This document shows positions 1 through 14,421 of a stretch of DNA of 64,000 bases, in pieces (positions within the stretch are counted from its first letter, which is position 1; every line of letters begins with the position of its first letter). Origin of the DNA: Rallus limicola (lineage: Eukaryota; Chordata; Aves; Gruiformes; Rallidae); the NCBI GenBank assembly GCA_022605955.1, contig JAKCOZ010000020.1, forward strand, positions 10,405,001 through 10,469,000, given 5' to 3'. The notes under the pieces are model-generated. The model saw only the letters and a program-made list of their open reading frames with translations. It had not been told where the DNA came from and did not search any database. Both the position numbers and the translations under genes were made by a program.

Positions 1-3000
1 AAATTCTCCTTCTGTTTTGTCTTCATATACTTTCCCTGTTTCTACTGCATGCTGAGCTGGGATGAGCTCATGTCCTGCTTCCTTGTGGGCCTCGCAGATA
101 GGCTCTATCAAAGGAATGGTGCCATGCTCCTAACAAGGGCAAAGCCAGACTGCTTCATCAAGCTTTTCTGGAGGTGAAAGTGAGCTGGTGGACAATAGAT
201 GTGATGCACATTAAATATATTCCACAGGAGAAAAGGCTCAAGGGAATATACACTTGGAGTGGTGCCCAATGTGTTTTAGTCAATGTAATTGGAAAGAATA
301 CTGGGTATGATCATACTGTAAAGCTAGAGGCATACAAGGTCTGAATTTTCCATGGGATTTATGCTGTACTGTATGTATTATTAAGAGACATTCTGAAAAA
401 TCATCATCATTGTTCTCCTCCTAATTAATGTGCTGATGAAATCTGATTCCGATACAAGGATCTGACTTTGTATGTATATAGCAATGTGACATACATCATC
501 GAGCTTTCATGTCACAAAAGCATATAGGAGGCAAACAGTAGAAGAATATGAGCACTGTCATAATAGTGGAAAAGAAGAGGTAAAGACTGAATGGATTTAA
601 AATATTTGCAATGTCTTTTTACAATCTACACCTCCACCAACCCCTCCAAGGTGAGAATCTTGCTGCCAGAACTAAGAAGTACTGTTCTACTGATGCTTTG
701 TTGTACCTTATCACATAGAACAAATGGTCTACAAAAGCTTTCTTACATGAAGGCAATGAAGTAATTCTAATCCCTGACGTGTAGCCCAGGTTTATAGAAG
801 GGCAAAGAGGCCTCTCTCACTTTGGCTTGGATGGCATTTATGGTCTGTAAGCAGCTCGTAGATAGGAAAAGGCAGCATGCTGTTCTCTGCAGGGTGTACA
901 ATCTGAAACAATTTTATCAGAACTGCTAGATAGAAATCTTAATAAGCTGGAGTTAAACAACTGCGTGGTTTTATCTTGGAGGCAAAAAAAATAAAAGAAA
1001 TAGTACATTTAAAATTCACCATATGCACAGTAACTTGCAGTTAGTAATTAAATACTCACAACTTTTCACAGTACCAGGCAGAGCATATTGGCTTAGGTTG
1101 ACCTGGTTGTCGAGTGTGAACCAAAATGATTTCTAACAGCAATCAAATACATTTTGAAACGTGCTCATAAAATGCTAGCTCAGAGGCTCAAAGCAATAAT
1201 GATTCATGCATTAGCAAATGAACCTGTTCTCTGCAAGCTAGCCCCTGAAATGTAATAAGGGATCAGTCCAAGGAAAGAAAGAAGTGTATTTATTAAGATG
1301 CTGAGAGGTAATATTTTGAGATGGGAGTTTGGGGTGACATCTATTCAACGTCAGCAGAATAGCTACAGATTGAGGTGCTGAACTGTACTCTGGAAGCCAG
1401 GCTCTGACATGGATGCCTTTATCAAATCTATCACTACCAAGGGATTTAGGGAATGTGATTACCAGAAGTCCCCCTGTCCCTGGGTAGTGCCCAATGTAGC
1501 CCTTTACTCCACATACGAGCAAGGCTGGGACCTATGTAGAGAACTGCTATCCTCTCTCTCCTGTGCTGTGAGGATGCTGTTGGCTGAACCACTCAGGTGA
1601 GGTGGGAAGGAACTGCATCTCTGAGTCCTAGCAGTTTTCAGATAAATAACAAATCTACTTTCCACTATGACTTCTGGATATGTCTAAAAACAGACTCTGA
1701 AGCAGTTGTGATTAAAAAAAAAGGCCAAACAAAACAGTCTTGCCTAGGACCCTAACAATGTGAGCAGCGGCCAGACACCTCTTTCCTTTCTTCTTGTGAA
1801 CATGAAATGGGGTCAGATTCTCCCTCCTGTTATGTCCCATCAGAGCACTCCCTGTGCTAGTCCTGGGGCTCAGGAAGGGCCCCTGGGACCTGAGCTCTGA
1901 GGCTTGGTGAGCCACAGGGACATAGGGTCTCAGTGCCCACTGAGCTGGGCTCTTCCATCCCTTGTTCCTCTCCAGGGTGGAAATCCAAAGTACATGGGAA
2001 CAAGTAGTATGGAGAGAAAGCCAGTAAGGGCTTGGGTATTTTATGGGAGTTGAGAAATTTTCTTAAATAAATATCTGTACAGAAAACCCACTCTGTGAAT
2101 CAGAGACTATGGTCCATTTTATCCCACTGGTTTTAATTTGTTGCCGGAGGCCACTCAGCTAACTGGCATTTAGTAAATCGAGGGATGAAGGGGATGACAA
2201 TACGGCTTGCAGACTTCAGAGAGCTGTGACCTTTCCAAGCACAATGTATAAAATCTGCTGATCTCACTTATGACTAGCAACCAAATCTGGGTGCCACAGG
2301 CAGAAACCAGCAGCCCCACCTCTGCTGCCATCTGCAAAACCAATACATCAGTGAACTCAGCTGCTGCCATCTGCCTGCTCTGGGATTGTGAGGAAGGCCA
2401 TAGCTTGAAGCTTGGAGGAGCACAAGCCCACAGAAACCAGGATTCAAGAAAGGTTGCTGGGCCTTTCTCCTCATGATGTGGGCAGGGTGGTGCTGTGCAG
2501 CCCCCTCAGCCCTCTGTCCTGTCTCCAGAGCAAGTATGAGCTGGCTGAGGGCAGAGCTGTCTGGCCAGTCACAGTGTAAGGGAAGGCCAGGATGGCTGTC
2601 CTCCTCCAAGTACTGCCGCCTCAGGGACTGGAGGCCTGGAGCAGACAAGAAGCTCTGGAAGTGTAGGGGACAGGGAATGGGGGAGCAGAGAGATTTGGTC
2701 CAGGCTGCCCCAAAAGTGCAGCATTCATGAGCCTTTTCTTCAGGTGGGCTGATGCCTCAACAGTGTCTCTGAGGCAAGCTGCACTGGGCGGAACCAGGGC
2801 TCCCCAGGAAGAGCTGGAGATAGCCCAGGAAGCTTTCCCCTCCTGAGGTGTAGACCTGGCACAACAATGCCCAGACAATTGCTTCCCTGCAGACAAGCTT
2901 CACTTCCAGGTGAAGCATGGGACACTGTGATTAGGACGCAGAAGAGCAGAACACACACATTATATACATTATAATGGCTCCTGCGCATTCACCTCTGTGT

Positions 3001-4146
3001 GTGTCACAGCAGTCTTAATATGCTTCATACACTGATTCCACTTCTCCAGCGTGCAGATTTAGCAGCCTTTCTGAAGCCTGTGTGTGTCTCTCTTCATAAT
3101 GCTATTTTATGCCTCACATGTAATATCCCTTTCGTTCCCGTGCAGCCGCATCCATGTTCTCACAGGTGCTTTAGATGCAAGGCAACATTTAGTCAAAGCT
3201 TCAAGAAAAAGGAAAAGAAAAATCCTCTTAAAAAAAAGAAGAAAAAAACAAAGCACCAAAACATTCCTGATGGTTTCAAACTGCAAGACAGCAAGCTGAT
3301 ATTGGCAGAGCCTGGGATTTGTCACATGAGATGCTGTTGCAAGATCTGAGGCAGAGATTTAATCAGGAGTAGGGGCAGCTATCAGAGCAGGCTGTCATGC
3401 CTAGAAAAACCTCAAATTATGTGCTAATTATCTACCTACACTGCCAAGGAATAAATAACTAATGACTTCAGCTTACTGTGCTAAAGGTAATTCTGGTTGT
3501 AACAAGATTGCAGGCTGCAGGGTTTTTTTGCGTTGTGTTGGACATGCAATAATTAGCAGTATTTTTGTTTGTAAGGAGCTACTGGGTGGGCTTTGAGTCC
3601 TGAGACCCCTGGAAAAGGAGTCAAAGCTCCAGGTGATCACCTCAGAAGAGTGGATGACTTGGTCATTGTCTAACTCCTGAAAGGATCACTTGTGGTCAGA
3701 TATCTGTTCTTCTCTACTCCACTTTCTTCCTATGTAGTGATACTTTTAATCACAGGAAAGGAAAACAGGCATTGTCTTCACTTTGTCTTTGCAAATGGAG
3801 GAAGTGACAGTAAGATCCTTTTTGAGTCTGGGCATTAGAAGTATTGTTCAGAGCCGTACATTTCTGGAGCTGTGATCAAACTAGATTATGCTAATGCATG
3901 TGAGTGAAAAATAAGACCAGAAAATGTGTTAAAATAGATTGATTTCTCTTTCAGACCACTGTATAGCAATGGCCTGTAAAAAAAATTAAATTCAGGCATT
4001 TTGTCTCCAAAAGGTTTTCTTTTCAGAGAAGAGGATTTGACCTTGTATCTTTCAAGTATGCTCAGTTTTTACTACCCGTGACACTAGCATCTCTCATAGC
4101 CTTAGTTATACCTTGCAAAAACACTAAGACAAAATAAGGCACTTAC
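1..4146. other. Non-coding stretch, no gene seen
   Basis: I see no convincing gene here. Open frames are short and overlap on both strands. A patch from about 2480 to 2860 is visibly richer in G and C than its surroundings and holds overlapping frames on both strands (up to 124 codons on the minus strand at 2274-2648). That is expected when stop codons are rarer, and none shows a recognisable domain. A purine-rich tract with many A runs lies at about 3195-3250. The word CTGCTGCCATCTGC occurs twice between 2327 and 2374. Confidence 0.6.
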
Positions 4147-4315
4147 CTTCTTGAGGCTAGCTGACCCTCATTGCTATGACTATTGCAATTTTGAAAAGCA
4201 GTTTCATTTTCCTTTAAAATACCATTTTCAATAGTAAAAATGTTTTTTAAAATGGTTGCTCTTTTTTTTAATTCTTGTAAAGATACCATTTTTAATTGCA
4301 ACTCTTCTTCCTCAG
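4147..4315 (-). CDS. Candidate internal coding exon, unknown protein
   Basis: This is a 169-bp minus-strand block with good splice signals on both sides. The acceptor is a pyrimidine-rich CTTCTGACTTTAG just above 4315, and the donor is AAG followed by GTAAGTG just below 4147. The block is open in the frame that needs one base from the preceding exon, giving 55 full codons and ending two bases into a codon. The peptide is hydrophilic and helix-prone: it opens with an acidic EEEELQLK run, continues through a lysine-rich stretch and ends near QLASRR. I do not recognise the family. A methionine inside the block (MVSLQ) has an acceptable start context, so the block could also carry a start codon after untranslated exons. 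A matching upstream exon with the right phase was not found, so a chance match or a non-coding RNA exon remains possible. Confidence 0.35.
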
Positions 4316-7300
4316 CTAAAGTCAGAAGTGGCAACCACACTTGCACAGTGAAGAGGAAAGTGCACATCCTGGATCCTTCATCTAGTTATTCCTGCTGCAT
4401 TTGTACACTGTGCAACCTTCCCTTTCCCTTGTCTAACCCCAAAGCAGATCTTGTCAGCTGTCACCTTTCACCAAAGACAAAGGTTAAGTCCCAGAATGGA
4501 TATGTGAGTCTACATGAAATTAATTCCAATCCTTTAGTTAGAACAGTAAGCCTTTTCCTCCAAGGCCTGGGGGAAAGGAGCCATCAGCATTATCCCCTTG
4601 GTCATGAGCACCAGAACAGTTCTTGGTTCAGCAGTCTCTCTTGGTGAGTTGATGATGATGGCAGAGTTTTGTAATCAACTGTAATTGAATATTCAGTTTG
4701 AGCTTGGAGCACTTTTTAATACCTTTCTGTTTATAAATACACTTGAGGTGCCACATTGCTGCAGAATGTTGATTTGCTTGTCTTAGTAATCACTTTCTTC
4801 TTCTGAGACTGAAAACTAAACTGAAGTCAGGATCAGCATTTCCAAAGATTATTTTTAATTAAATAATTGAGATGTCTCAGGTGAGATGAATTTAGTCTCT
4901 TGTCTCTTTATCTTTAAATAGAGACTAATAAAGAATTTGAGAAGGGGGTTGATATAGGTAGCTATGTTGTTCCAGCTTTGAGTGGATGTTGAGATTTTTT
5001 TTTTAGATTAATGTTTGCATTGATAAGAATTGATCTGTTTGACATGTCATTAAAATAAATTTGAATCAAAGTTTTTTAAAATTGAAGAACTTAACAAGCT
5101 TTCAACTTAACAAATGAGGATGTTGAAGCTAAACATGTGATGCTTATGGAAAAAGGCAGTACTTAGTTTGGAAGGGGAAAAAAAAAAGGACACCAACTAT
5201 ACTTTTTCAGAACTATGGCAAAATGTCAGACTGAAATGTCCAACAAAAATAACACACACCTATAAAATGCCTTTGCATCCTTCAACCAGCTTTTTTTCTT
5301 TGTCTGGCAGGAGAAAGCAGCAGCAAAATTTCACTTATTTTTTGGGTATGTTGAGATTTTTTTCTTGAACAAAATAATCTTGGCAATACTTTCAAAATGA
5401 GCTTCTAGTTATGTATATATGTGCTTTATTTTTAGAGAGGAAACTTCAGTGATTGGGCAGTTTGATGGGTGAAGAAGTTGCCACCTAGACATTTTGAAAA
5501 ACATCTTACATGAATCCTGCAGCACTTTTCTTCTTGAGCTCTCAGCACACCCTGTGTTGCCCTGAGCCCTTGTGTGGCTGTAATGATGTTACAGCTCAGC
5601 TGAACAGTATGGGTAATGTTTGTGCTACTGGTGATCTTCAGTAACAGTGGCCTTTGGCTCCCATCAGATCAGGTCACTCAATATCAGTCAGAATCTTATT
5701 AGTGATGGCATACATTCAAAGGTAGCAAATGTGAAAGAAAGGAGAAAAGATTAAAAAGTTATTATTCCAGCTGGGGTGTGCATCTTCCATTTTATTAGTA
5801 TTAAGGATGTGAATGCTAATGACAAGCAAAGTACTATTGTATTCCTGTGTACCAGAATGCTGTGCCCAAGGCAGCTGGTAGGCAGGGATTGCAAAGAGAG
5901 GGTGTAGCCTTAATTTTGCATACTTGGATGATAGGCAAGGTATGAACCAAAGAGACTTCAAGTACCTTCTATTTTTGTTCTTTACCTGAGCAAAGAACCA
6001 GATGCAACTACCTTCTTGCTTTCTTAGGCCTCCAAACAGGAGACAGATACTCTGTCAGAAGTGAAACTCGAAGGCATAAACCTCAAGCACATCATGTTGT
6101 GACTGCTGCGCTTAAATGAATAGACTGCATTTAGTTGCTTGCCTGAAGACTGAAGGGCAGATGCCTTATTTTGTCCAGCAGTAAAATATTTCCACAGGGG
6201 CAAAATGCATTACCTGGAGTGCCTACATCATGCTGTGCAACTGTTCTTCATTTGGAAAGCCCAGATTTCTGTGGGTAAACCCACTGCTGAGTCTGCAACC
6301 TTATGTGGAATGGTTATTTCTGTGGGATAATTTATGCTGTCTAGGATTTTGTTGCCTTAGCTGCACAGAGATGAGTACATGATGAATCTAAATGGCCTCC
6401 ATCTCTTGCATGACAATGTAGCCTTTCTCATTTCAACATCGGAGTACGGTGTTTCTCCGTCCTGATATGAATGGAACAGCCACTCATCAAAATAACTTTT
6501 TGGTTTAATTAAAAGAGAGAGTGAAGTCTCTTCTTCATATTTCTTAAAGCTTTCAAAATAAGGAGCTCTTCTTTATATGATTCTATACAAGCCACTAAGA
6601 GTTCTATGAGAATATTTGTGCTTTGTGTGTAAATGTGATTCGCTGCTTCTTGGGTTCAGAGGCAAAAGGCTGAAATCAGAGTCGTGGAGGTGTGAGCCCA
6701 AAGGACTGTGGTGGGATCAATGTGGCCCAGCTGGCTGTACAGAGTACTAGACTTAGCTCTGCATCCCTTTTAAGTGCTTCAAATGAGAGTTTGTTTGCTT
6801 GTTTCTTTTAGATAGTAGGAAAAGCAGCAGGTTTTCCATGCTAGGAGTTCTGTTTTGCTGCTGGCAGTAAGGGAAAGTATGAAAAGAACTGTGAAATTCA
6901 TTAAATTGACACTTAAAGAAAATACCTATATTCTTGCAATCCTCAAAGCAGCAGCAAAAAACAAAGTTGTGACATTTTGCCAAATGTTACTTTTTCAGGA
7001 GTAAAGGAAACCCAGTGGTTTTGCTAAACTCTGAAACCTGGGGCTTTGGTTTGACACACATTTCAGGGGCAAGAGTGAGTGGGTTTTTTGTTGAACTGTA
7101 TGCAGCTTGGACATAGCTCTTCTTTCTTGTATCTGTCAAATAATGAACTACTCCTGGATGGCTTTTTTGTTAATGAATTATCATTAAAACTTGAATTCAA
7201 AATCTGACATAGCTGGTTTGTTTGATTTCTTTTGAAAAGTACAACACATGCTATGAAACCCATACAAATTAATTCTTGTTCTGTAAGGATCCCAGGAGTT

Positions 7301-10300
7301 ATTAATTAAATATGAATGATATTTACTTCTTATAGCATCTGTTTAGGTGTTTTCATCTCCTTTCCTAGATCTACCATCCCCCTGTTTTTAATTTAGAATA
7401 ATTAGGTGAAGCTGTTGAGTTTTGTTAGCAGCAAGAATAAATCTATCTGGATTTGAGGAAGAAGGGAAGTAAGGAAAGAATGAGAAATAGAAGGTAAGCA
7501 GATTGATGTATCTAAGAAAGACTGACTATTGCTAACTTGCAAGTCATGATTGATTTGGGATTTTTGGGGGTTTTGGGATGGGTTTGGTTTTTTTTCTTTT
7601 TTAAGAGTAGTTGTTGACCATTGTTATCTTTTCCTACATGAGCAGTCTTAACAGTGAAATTTAGAAGCCAGTACTTTACTCTTATGTAGGGGTAAACAGT
7701 ATCTGTTGGACAAAACTTGGTCCTGTGCAGAGGAATTAATGCAAGGGTTCAGACCTCCAAAGTAGGGCAGTAGAAGCAGATGGGTCTTAGCATTGGCCAT
7801 GTGTGCAAGGGTGAATTTTATCCGTGCTTCATGTATTGGGAGACCTGAATTTGTCCTATAAAGAAATGAGAAAAATAGCCCACATGGGAAAACATTATTG
7901 ATTGCTCCCTCTGCCCTTCAGTGATAAATATTGCATGACTGTCTGTTCATCCTTTGAATTAAAGGAACAATCCAATATCCATTTTGGTTCTCTACACTGT
8001 ATGCCAGTATGACAAGCTCTTTCCTAGTCTTCATAAAAACCAAAATCCAGAGGGGTTTCTTCTGAACAGTGGATGACAAATAAGAGAGTAATGCTTTCCA
8101 CAGGAAATCTCTTGTGTTTGGGCGTTGTATATTCTGTTATGATTTTCTTTTTAATTTGATAGTGGAGAACATTTCAAAGCCATTTATGTAGAGCATAATT
8201 TTATGTGTTCTCACCATTAGGATCATCAGGTCAGCTCCTGAAAAATGTAAGCTATGAACACTTGGAAATGTTTATTTTCTCTGCTGGCATGTTTGCAAGC
8301 AAAGCTGCAAAATCCTCACCTGCAGGCATGCTCTCTTAGAGCTTTTCAGAAATATATTGACAGAACAAAAGCAAAACTCATGCTTCCAAACCCTGGTTCT
8401 AACCTGCAAGTATTTTTTCCCTTTAGAAAAATCTAAAGGACATTTATGATCTCAATGACCAAAATCAATACAATTAAAATTAGGGTGGTTTTTACTTCCC
8501 CAGAATATAGGTCAGCTACTTAATCTTAAACCAAAGATATCTTTCTTCTACAACCCCCCTCTTTAATTCCACAAATCAGTATGAATAAGCCAGATTTTCT
8601 ACTTAAACAATATGCCATAAAATTTCTCAATTATTTCCACCGTTTGAAGCTTAAGCAACTGCAAATATATAGGGCACTGCCAGGTGTTTGTCAAAACCCA
8701 CCATCTCACAATTTCACTGCTTAGTATGCTGTATATGAACTAAGCTTGTAAATTTTCACCATTTGACTCCTTTGGGCAAGGGACCTGTTTGACCTCTGGG
8801 TGCCCATCTCTGACACCCAGCTGTGACCCCCATATATTTTCCTTTTATTCTTCCATCTCCTGAGTTGCACTGCATATTATTAAGCTGTTCTGCCTAAGTC
8901 TTTAATACCATCCACATCGATTTCTATGAAATAAATGTCAGGTATGGTCCATCTGTCACTGTGATCTAGCACTTCTCCACTTGCTGGTTCACTCAGGTGA
9001 ACAACAGATTCTCACAACAGAGCTGGGGGGAGCGTGATGGGAGAATGTTTATGTAGTTTGCCTTTTCCCTAGGAGAGACAACAGTGATATGTGTAAATGA
9101 TCAAACCCCATAAGAAAGAACTTAAAGGGAGTTTAAATAGGTGTTGGTTGATGTTGTGGGGAGATGGTACCTGTTTATACTCACATATGGTGGATAGTTA
9201 CTTGCCCAGACCCCACTGTACTTCACTGTGGTCTCTTTGCACTGGTCCAACTGAGGAGAGCTGATTTATGTCTAGCAAATCAGTCTAAAGAGAAAGGAGC
9301 CCAAAATGTATTTCATGCATCAATCTTCCTTCTTGTAGCTTATTATAGCAGAATTTAAAAAAAAAACAAACAACCAAACAACAAACCAGGAATGTTCAGT
9401 GTCCCTTTCCCCACTGTTATAAATTGGCCGCTTTGGAGGTACTGATTTACTGCAGCTCTGATTGCCATCCCTTCATGAAATATAGCAGCTGGTAGGAGCT
9501 AAGCATACATTGCAGTGGTATAGCTGATCTGGTTTATGGCAGCTGCACATTATGTTATGATTTCATGTCCACTCATCAGCTTTTGTTTATGCCTTTAGAC
9601 TGGGGCTTAAGGTACCAGATCCAGTATGAGCTCCTGTAGAAAACAACTCATAACCTTTGTCCTGCTACTTTTTCCCAGTGTATATCAACAGCAATGTGGG
9701 AAAAATGCAGGTACTTTGTAAAGCAATTTCAAGACTTTGGAATAAAAATGTAAAAGCTAAACAAAAATCCACATGAAGTGCTGTGATGTGCAGTTTTGGA
9801 GGCTGGGGGGTGAAGCTTAGGCCATATATTCATTATATGTATGTTCTTTCATTTGGTAATTAGAATACAGATATCCAGAGATAATAGCAAGGGAAAATAT
9901 TTCAGCTGTGTTAAATCCCAATGTGTTGTTTGATAAGGACAAGGACTCAGTGTTGCCAGATGAATTTTTAACAGCAAAGTATCATTTTGGGAAATGTTAG
10001 TTGAAAGAGAGGACTGTAATATTAATCTTATGTTCATTGTGTATTTTTATCTTGTCAAGACTTTGTGAGGAAGAAAATATCATGCTTCCTTATTATGCTG
10101 TGGAAAAATACAACATTTAGAAGCTTCAAAATAAATTTGATTTCACTTGACATAAATATTTCTTTTGTGCTGAAACTGTTTTGCAGTGGATTGCATTACT
10201 GAGTAGAATCTCTGTTCTGGTTTTTGCGGCTCTGATCTGTTCTTGGTTTGGTTTTTAAATTATTAAACTATGAAGGTGCCACTGAAAGAATTTGAGGATT

Positions 10301-13300
10301 TTTGGTTTTCTATAGGAATTTCTTTTTGGGATGCTTGAAATATTTCATTCCATTTCCTTTGCAGTCCTTGTGGTATCCAGTAAATAATGGGATATATATG
10401 TCTCATTCAATGCTCAACAGGTACTAGTCTTGCCAAACAGCACAATTCATTGCAAAATTTTCTTGAGAAAAAGATTGGGTTATTTAATTTAAATTAATGC
10501 ACCAGATACTTGCCAACATTCAGCATAATCACTTAATGTACAAGATGTGTGTGAGCTGGAGGACCTGATTAGTAAGTAAGAATTTGTCTATAACTTGGTC
10601 TTCAACATTTTTCTGGCGTATTACTTGTCCGTGGATAGACCTTAGTTTGAGAAGAGATTAAGTTGTGGCTTCAAATGTCATTGATATTGGTTAAAGACTA
10701 AAAAAAGAAATGCAGAGAATATTATCTCCCCAAATACTCTTCAGTTTCCTCATAATTAAAGGTTCTGGAGTAAACAGGTATTGAGGCATAAATTAAGCTG
10801 TACATTAGGCCAGCAAAAATGCATCCATTGAATATCCTCTGCTATCAGTAGTCCTTTGAAAAATGAAAGGAGAAAAAGAAAAGCTTAAGTTATGGTTCAT
10901 GTATACCTATCAACAGTGTGTTGAAGGGCAGAGCTGAAGTGATGGAGAGATAACTCTAGGATGTTTCCACACTAAAGAATTAAATTATATACCATTGTAT
11001 TTAACCAAAATGTGTGGAAGTGATTATATTCAGAGAGCCTGTCACTTTATCAATCATTCCCAAGATGGCTATTCCAGGACACCTTTTTTACTTATTTCTT
11101 TTCTTACCTAAGCTCTACTCCTGAGAGAAAAGGAGAGAAGGCATAGGTAGACCCAGAAGCAGAGACAAACTTAGAGAACCAAGTGAGGATTCCACACTGA
11201 CAAGGGCAGAAAATTGGACCTTGCCTTCACCTTTGGCAATAACTGGTTAGAATCCAAACTGCCTAGTCAGTGTTAGTTAGCTTTATTTACGACTTCCATC
11301 AATAAAGCATTTGCAGCCACTGGCTTGTTTGTTTAAATTGTTTTAAGCAAGGGTTTAGGGTAGAATCAAAACAGAATGTATGTATGATTATTTCTCTGAG
11401 TAAGCAAACTACACAATTGTAACAATGGAGAACCATTCCCAATTCTCTAAACCCACATGTTGCTCTCATATGCTACCCAAACAGTAGCATTTGGGCTGTA
11501 TCCTTTCCCACTGCTGCAGTAGCAGCACTTTGGACCATAAGCATACAAGGTTCTGTAGCAGTACATCAAAAGCAGTCCTTGACTATTGTATTGGCTGTTG
11601 CATCTGCAGTCCTAAACAGCAAGAAGCATTTATAGTTAATAATTGTATTTTATTGTAAGACTAGCAGTTACAAAGGCTGACTGTTTCTCCAATACTGCCA
11701 ATGCTGCTCCATCTAGTGAGAATGTATTGCCATGGCAACCAATGGCATTAGTTTGGTTTTTTTTTTCAAAAAGTAATTAAACTCTCTAAGTCAATTTGCC
11801 CTTACTTGTCAGTTTGGGAAATAGCATGTTGTTTATTGCTTTCTACTGAAGAAGTGATGTAACTAGGAGAGCTAGCAGGATTGGAGCTACCTGAGGAGAT
11901 ATCAACTCTGCAAGCCTTTTTGTTAATAAATTTTTCTGTTTCTAATATGTGGCATGTATGGGGAGGCTCAGTGATAACTTATGAATACTTGAGTTCCAAG
12001 TGGATCGGTAAGGCATTTGGTAGATGGGGACAGGTGGTTAAACACAGAGATTCTGCTTTGTGACTAGGTGAATATACAAAACCCAGGATGTATAAGTGTG
12101 AGCATGACATGAAAACCAGTATCTTTGCCAGAACTGTTAATGGAATGATACTGACATCCCTGGCTTAAGTTCTGCTTTGCTGGAGCCAGATTTATTTACC
12201 AGTCCTCAAATGCTATAGAACATGAAGTCTGTTTCCAGGACACCTAATGCCCTAAGAAATTAATGGAGGAAAGACACCAAGCCTGATCAACTCTTGCAAG
12301 ACATGAGGATCTGAAAGATACCCAGTTCCCTTTTGTATAAAATTGTTCTCAAAAGCTGTTGGTTGCTCAGAGCATTCGCTGCTCAGAGCCAGCTTTGGGG
12401 ATGCCTGGAGCATATGGACCAGCCACAGAGAAGGATGGAAAGGAGAAGTTCATTTCATTCTGTGTTTGATTTTGCTTGATTTTCCTCAAGTCACTGTACA
12501 CATTTCTCCATCCCTGTCAAACTACATTTTAAGACTACAGCTGTCAGCCATCAGATCCTAAGAAGTTTATTTTAGCTACATTCCGCTTGTGCCCTTTAGC
12601 TCAAAAGAGAATGAGTCCCCAGCAGAAAAAAAGAAGGAAAAAACCTCTTAAGTGTTTTCATTTTCAACTGTGAAAAGGCTCTGCTTGAGCATTAGACAGA
12701 AGTCACAGCCCAAAAAGCTGCAGAAAGTTTAAAGCATTCATTTTTTTATTGGTTCTGTTCTTTGCTATTCCATTGAATTCATATAAGAGAAGGTAAAAAG
12801 AGATCTTTGTAGTATATTTGGTATCTTGTTTTTTCTTGTGCAACAGAAGAACCACACTAGTAACTTGTTTTATGTTTGGTGTCTGAATCTCAAAGGAAAT
12901 TTTATTTCAGATTTGCCTGAATAACAGGTTTTAGTGTTGCCATAACAAAATGGAACTGGAGACAAGTAGTCTTGATTTACAAAGAATTTTATCAACCCTG
13001 TGATTTCTTAATATACTTAATGGTTAATATTAACTTATCCAAATTTTCATATTCTTCTAATATTTACTTTCTCCAATTGTTGTGGTATTTTCATTTTCTA
13101 TGATTATAAGTTAGGAAAAAAATCCTATTGGATTTGGAGAGATTGAGGGAGGAAGGGAGGAGCCTACAAATACACCTCTCAATTCTTTGTGTTTGTATTG
13201 AGTCCTTACCATATCTGAAAGCTTATTTGCATATTCCCAGCCTAGACCAGTTAATGCCTTCTCTCTTCATGTATGCTGATATATGATACACATCAGGGCT

Positions 13301-14324
13301 CCTTCCAGCAGTTACTGTCTTTGGATGGGTCTCTGTCTTGAGGGGCTCTCCTGGATGTCTCGCCTGACAGCACCAGAGATGTGTGAAAGCATAATTAGGT
13401 CAATCTGCTCAAGGCAGGTGTCTTTTTAATTTACTGTTGTAAATGTGGAGCATTTTCATGATGATATTCTCTCTGACAAATCAGAGTTTACAAATTGTCT
13501 TCCAAGCACGTTCTCTGGCTTCCTGTGCAGAGGAGTAATGAAGCACAAGAGGAGCTTGCCACCACAGTTTTTTATTCCCTTCCCTCAAAAGCCCGGTTAG
13601 CTGATAGGAAAGGAAGAGGGAATTTGTTATGGGGGCTTCTGTTTCCCAAAGTGAAGCAGCTCACCTGTACACCTGCTCAAAGCCTTTGGGGAGGTAGGGA
13701 TGGGGGAAAGGCTCTGCAACATTTCAGTCATGCTTGCACTTGTACCAAGATCAGAAGAAGGGATCTGGTGCCATTAAAACATCCTTGTATATCTCTCAGC
13801 TATTAAAATAGGGAAGATATAAGAAGAAAGCAATAATGATAGGAGTCACAGATATAAAAAGTAGCAAATAAGGAGGAGTGAAATATAATGTAATTTGACG
13901 GCAATGAAGAAAATACTGAGAAATCTATCACATCTATGCTCATGGTGTTAGGGAGGCAGAGAGAGCTGTTAGGAAGGCACAGAGCATGAACTCAAAGTAC
14001 TTTTATGCAAAGGCTACAGTAATGAATTCCAATCTTGCCTGAGAGCAATTTTTAAGATAAGTACAAAGGAGAGTTTGGAGTATTGATTTTTTAAAAAAGA
14101 CAATAAATTGGAGTGAGTTGTTAAAAATTAGTGCTGCCTGGAACAGTTCACGTTAAATCAGACCACAGGTAAGAGGGGCAGGCTCAAGGGGGAGTATATC
14201 AAGATTGAATTTTGGGTCTTGGAATCACTACTCAGTAGGGTCACTCCTTCCATTCAGTGCTCTTTACCCTGCCACCTTTGTTGTTGTAACCCCTGTGGAT
14301 AGAGCTCCAATTAATAAAACTTAC
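4316..14324. other. Non-coding stretch, no gene seen
   Basis: About 10 kb of AT-rich sequence without a supported gene. Open frames are all below 85 codons and have no recognisable domains. The stretch contains T- and G-rich low-complexity sequence near 7555-7600 and an A/C-rich tract near 9358-9390. A 63-bp minus-strand block at about 5986-6048 has plausible splice sites, but its peptide is unremarkable and it was not promoted to a gene. Confidence 0.6.
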
Positions 14325-14421
14325 CTTTATGTACGCATTATCATAATACAAAGGCTCAAGGGGCACACAATCCCTTCATGCCTGAGCAAATTTAAAACTC
14401 ATGATTCTCCTGGGATGCTTG
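14325..14421 (-). ncRNA. Candidate non-coding or 5'-UTR exon
   Basis: This 97-bp minus-strand block lies between a very pyrimidine-rich acceptor (CCCTTTCTCTATTTCCCAG, just above 14421) and a strong donor (AAAG followed by GTAAGT, just below 14325). All three frames contain stops, so it would be untranslated leader or part of a long non-coding RNA. It lies on the same strand as the candidate exon at 4147-4315 and as the proviral LTR at 17873-18432, which has a splice donor 38 bp past its end. A transcript entering from the right could therefore join these pieces. The evidence is only the two splice signals. No RNA data are available here, and isolated splice-site pairs also arise by chance. 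Confidence 0.3.

Noticed and set aside
2274..2896. Several overlapping ORFs of 80-124 codons on both strands
   Set aside because: They lie in a locally GC-richer patch where stops are rarer. No recognisable domain and no favoured frame.
4240..4647. 135-codon plus-strand ORF
   Set aside because: It overlaps the better-supported minus-strand exon candidate at 4147-4315 and has no domain or splice support.
5986..6048. 63-bp minus-strand block with acceptor TTTCACTTCTGACAG and donor CAG/GTAAAG
   Set aside because: Only 21 codons, and the peptide is not coding-like. It illustrates how often such pairs arise by chance.
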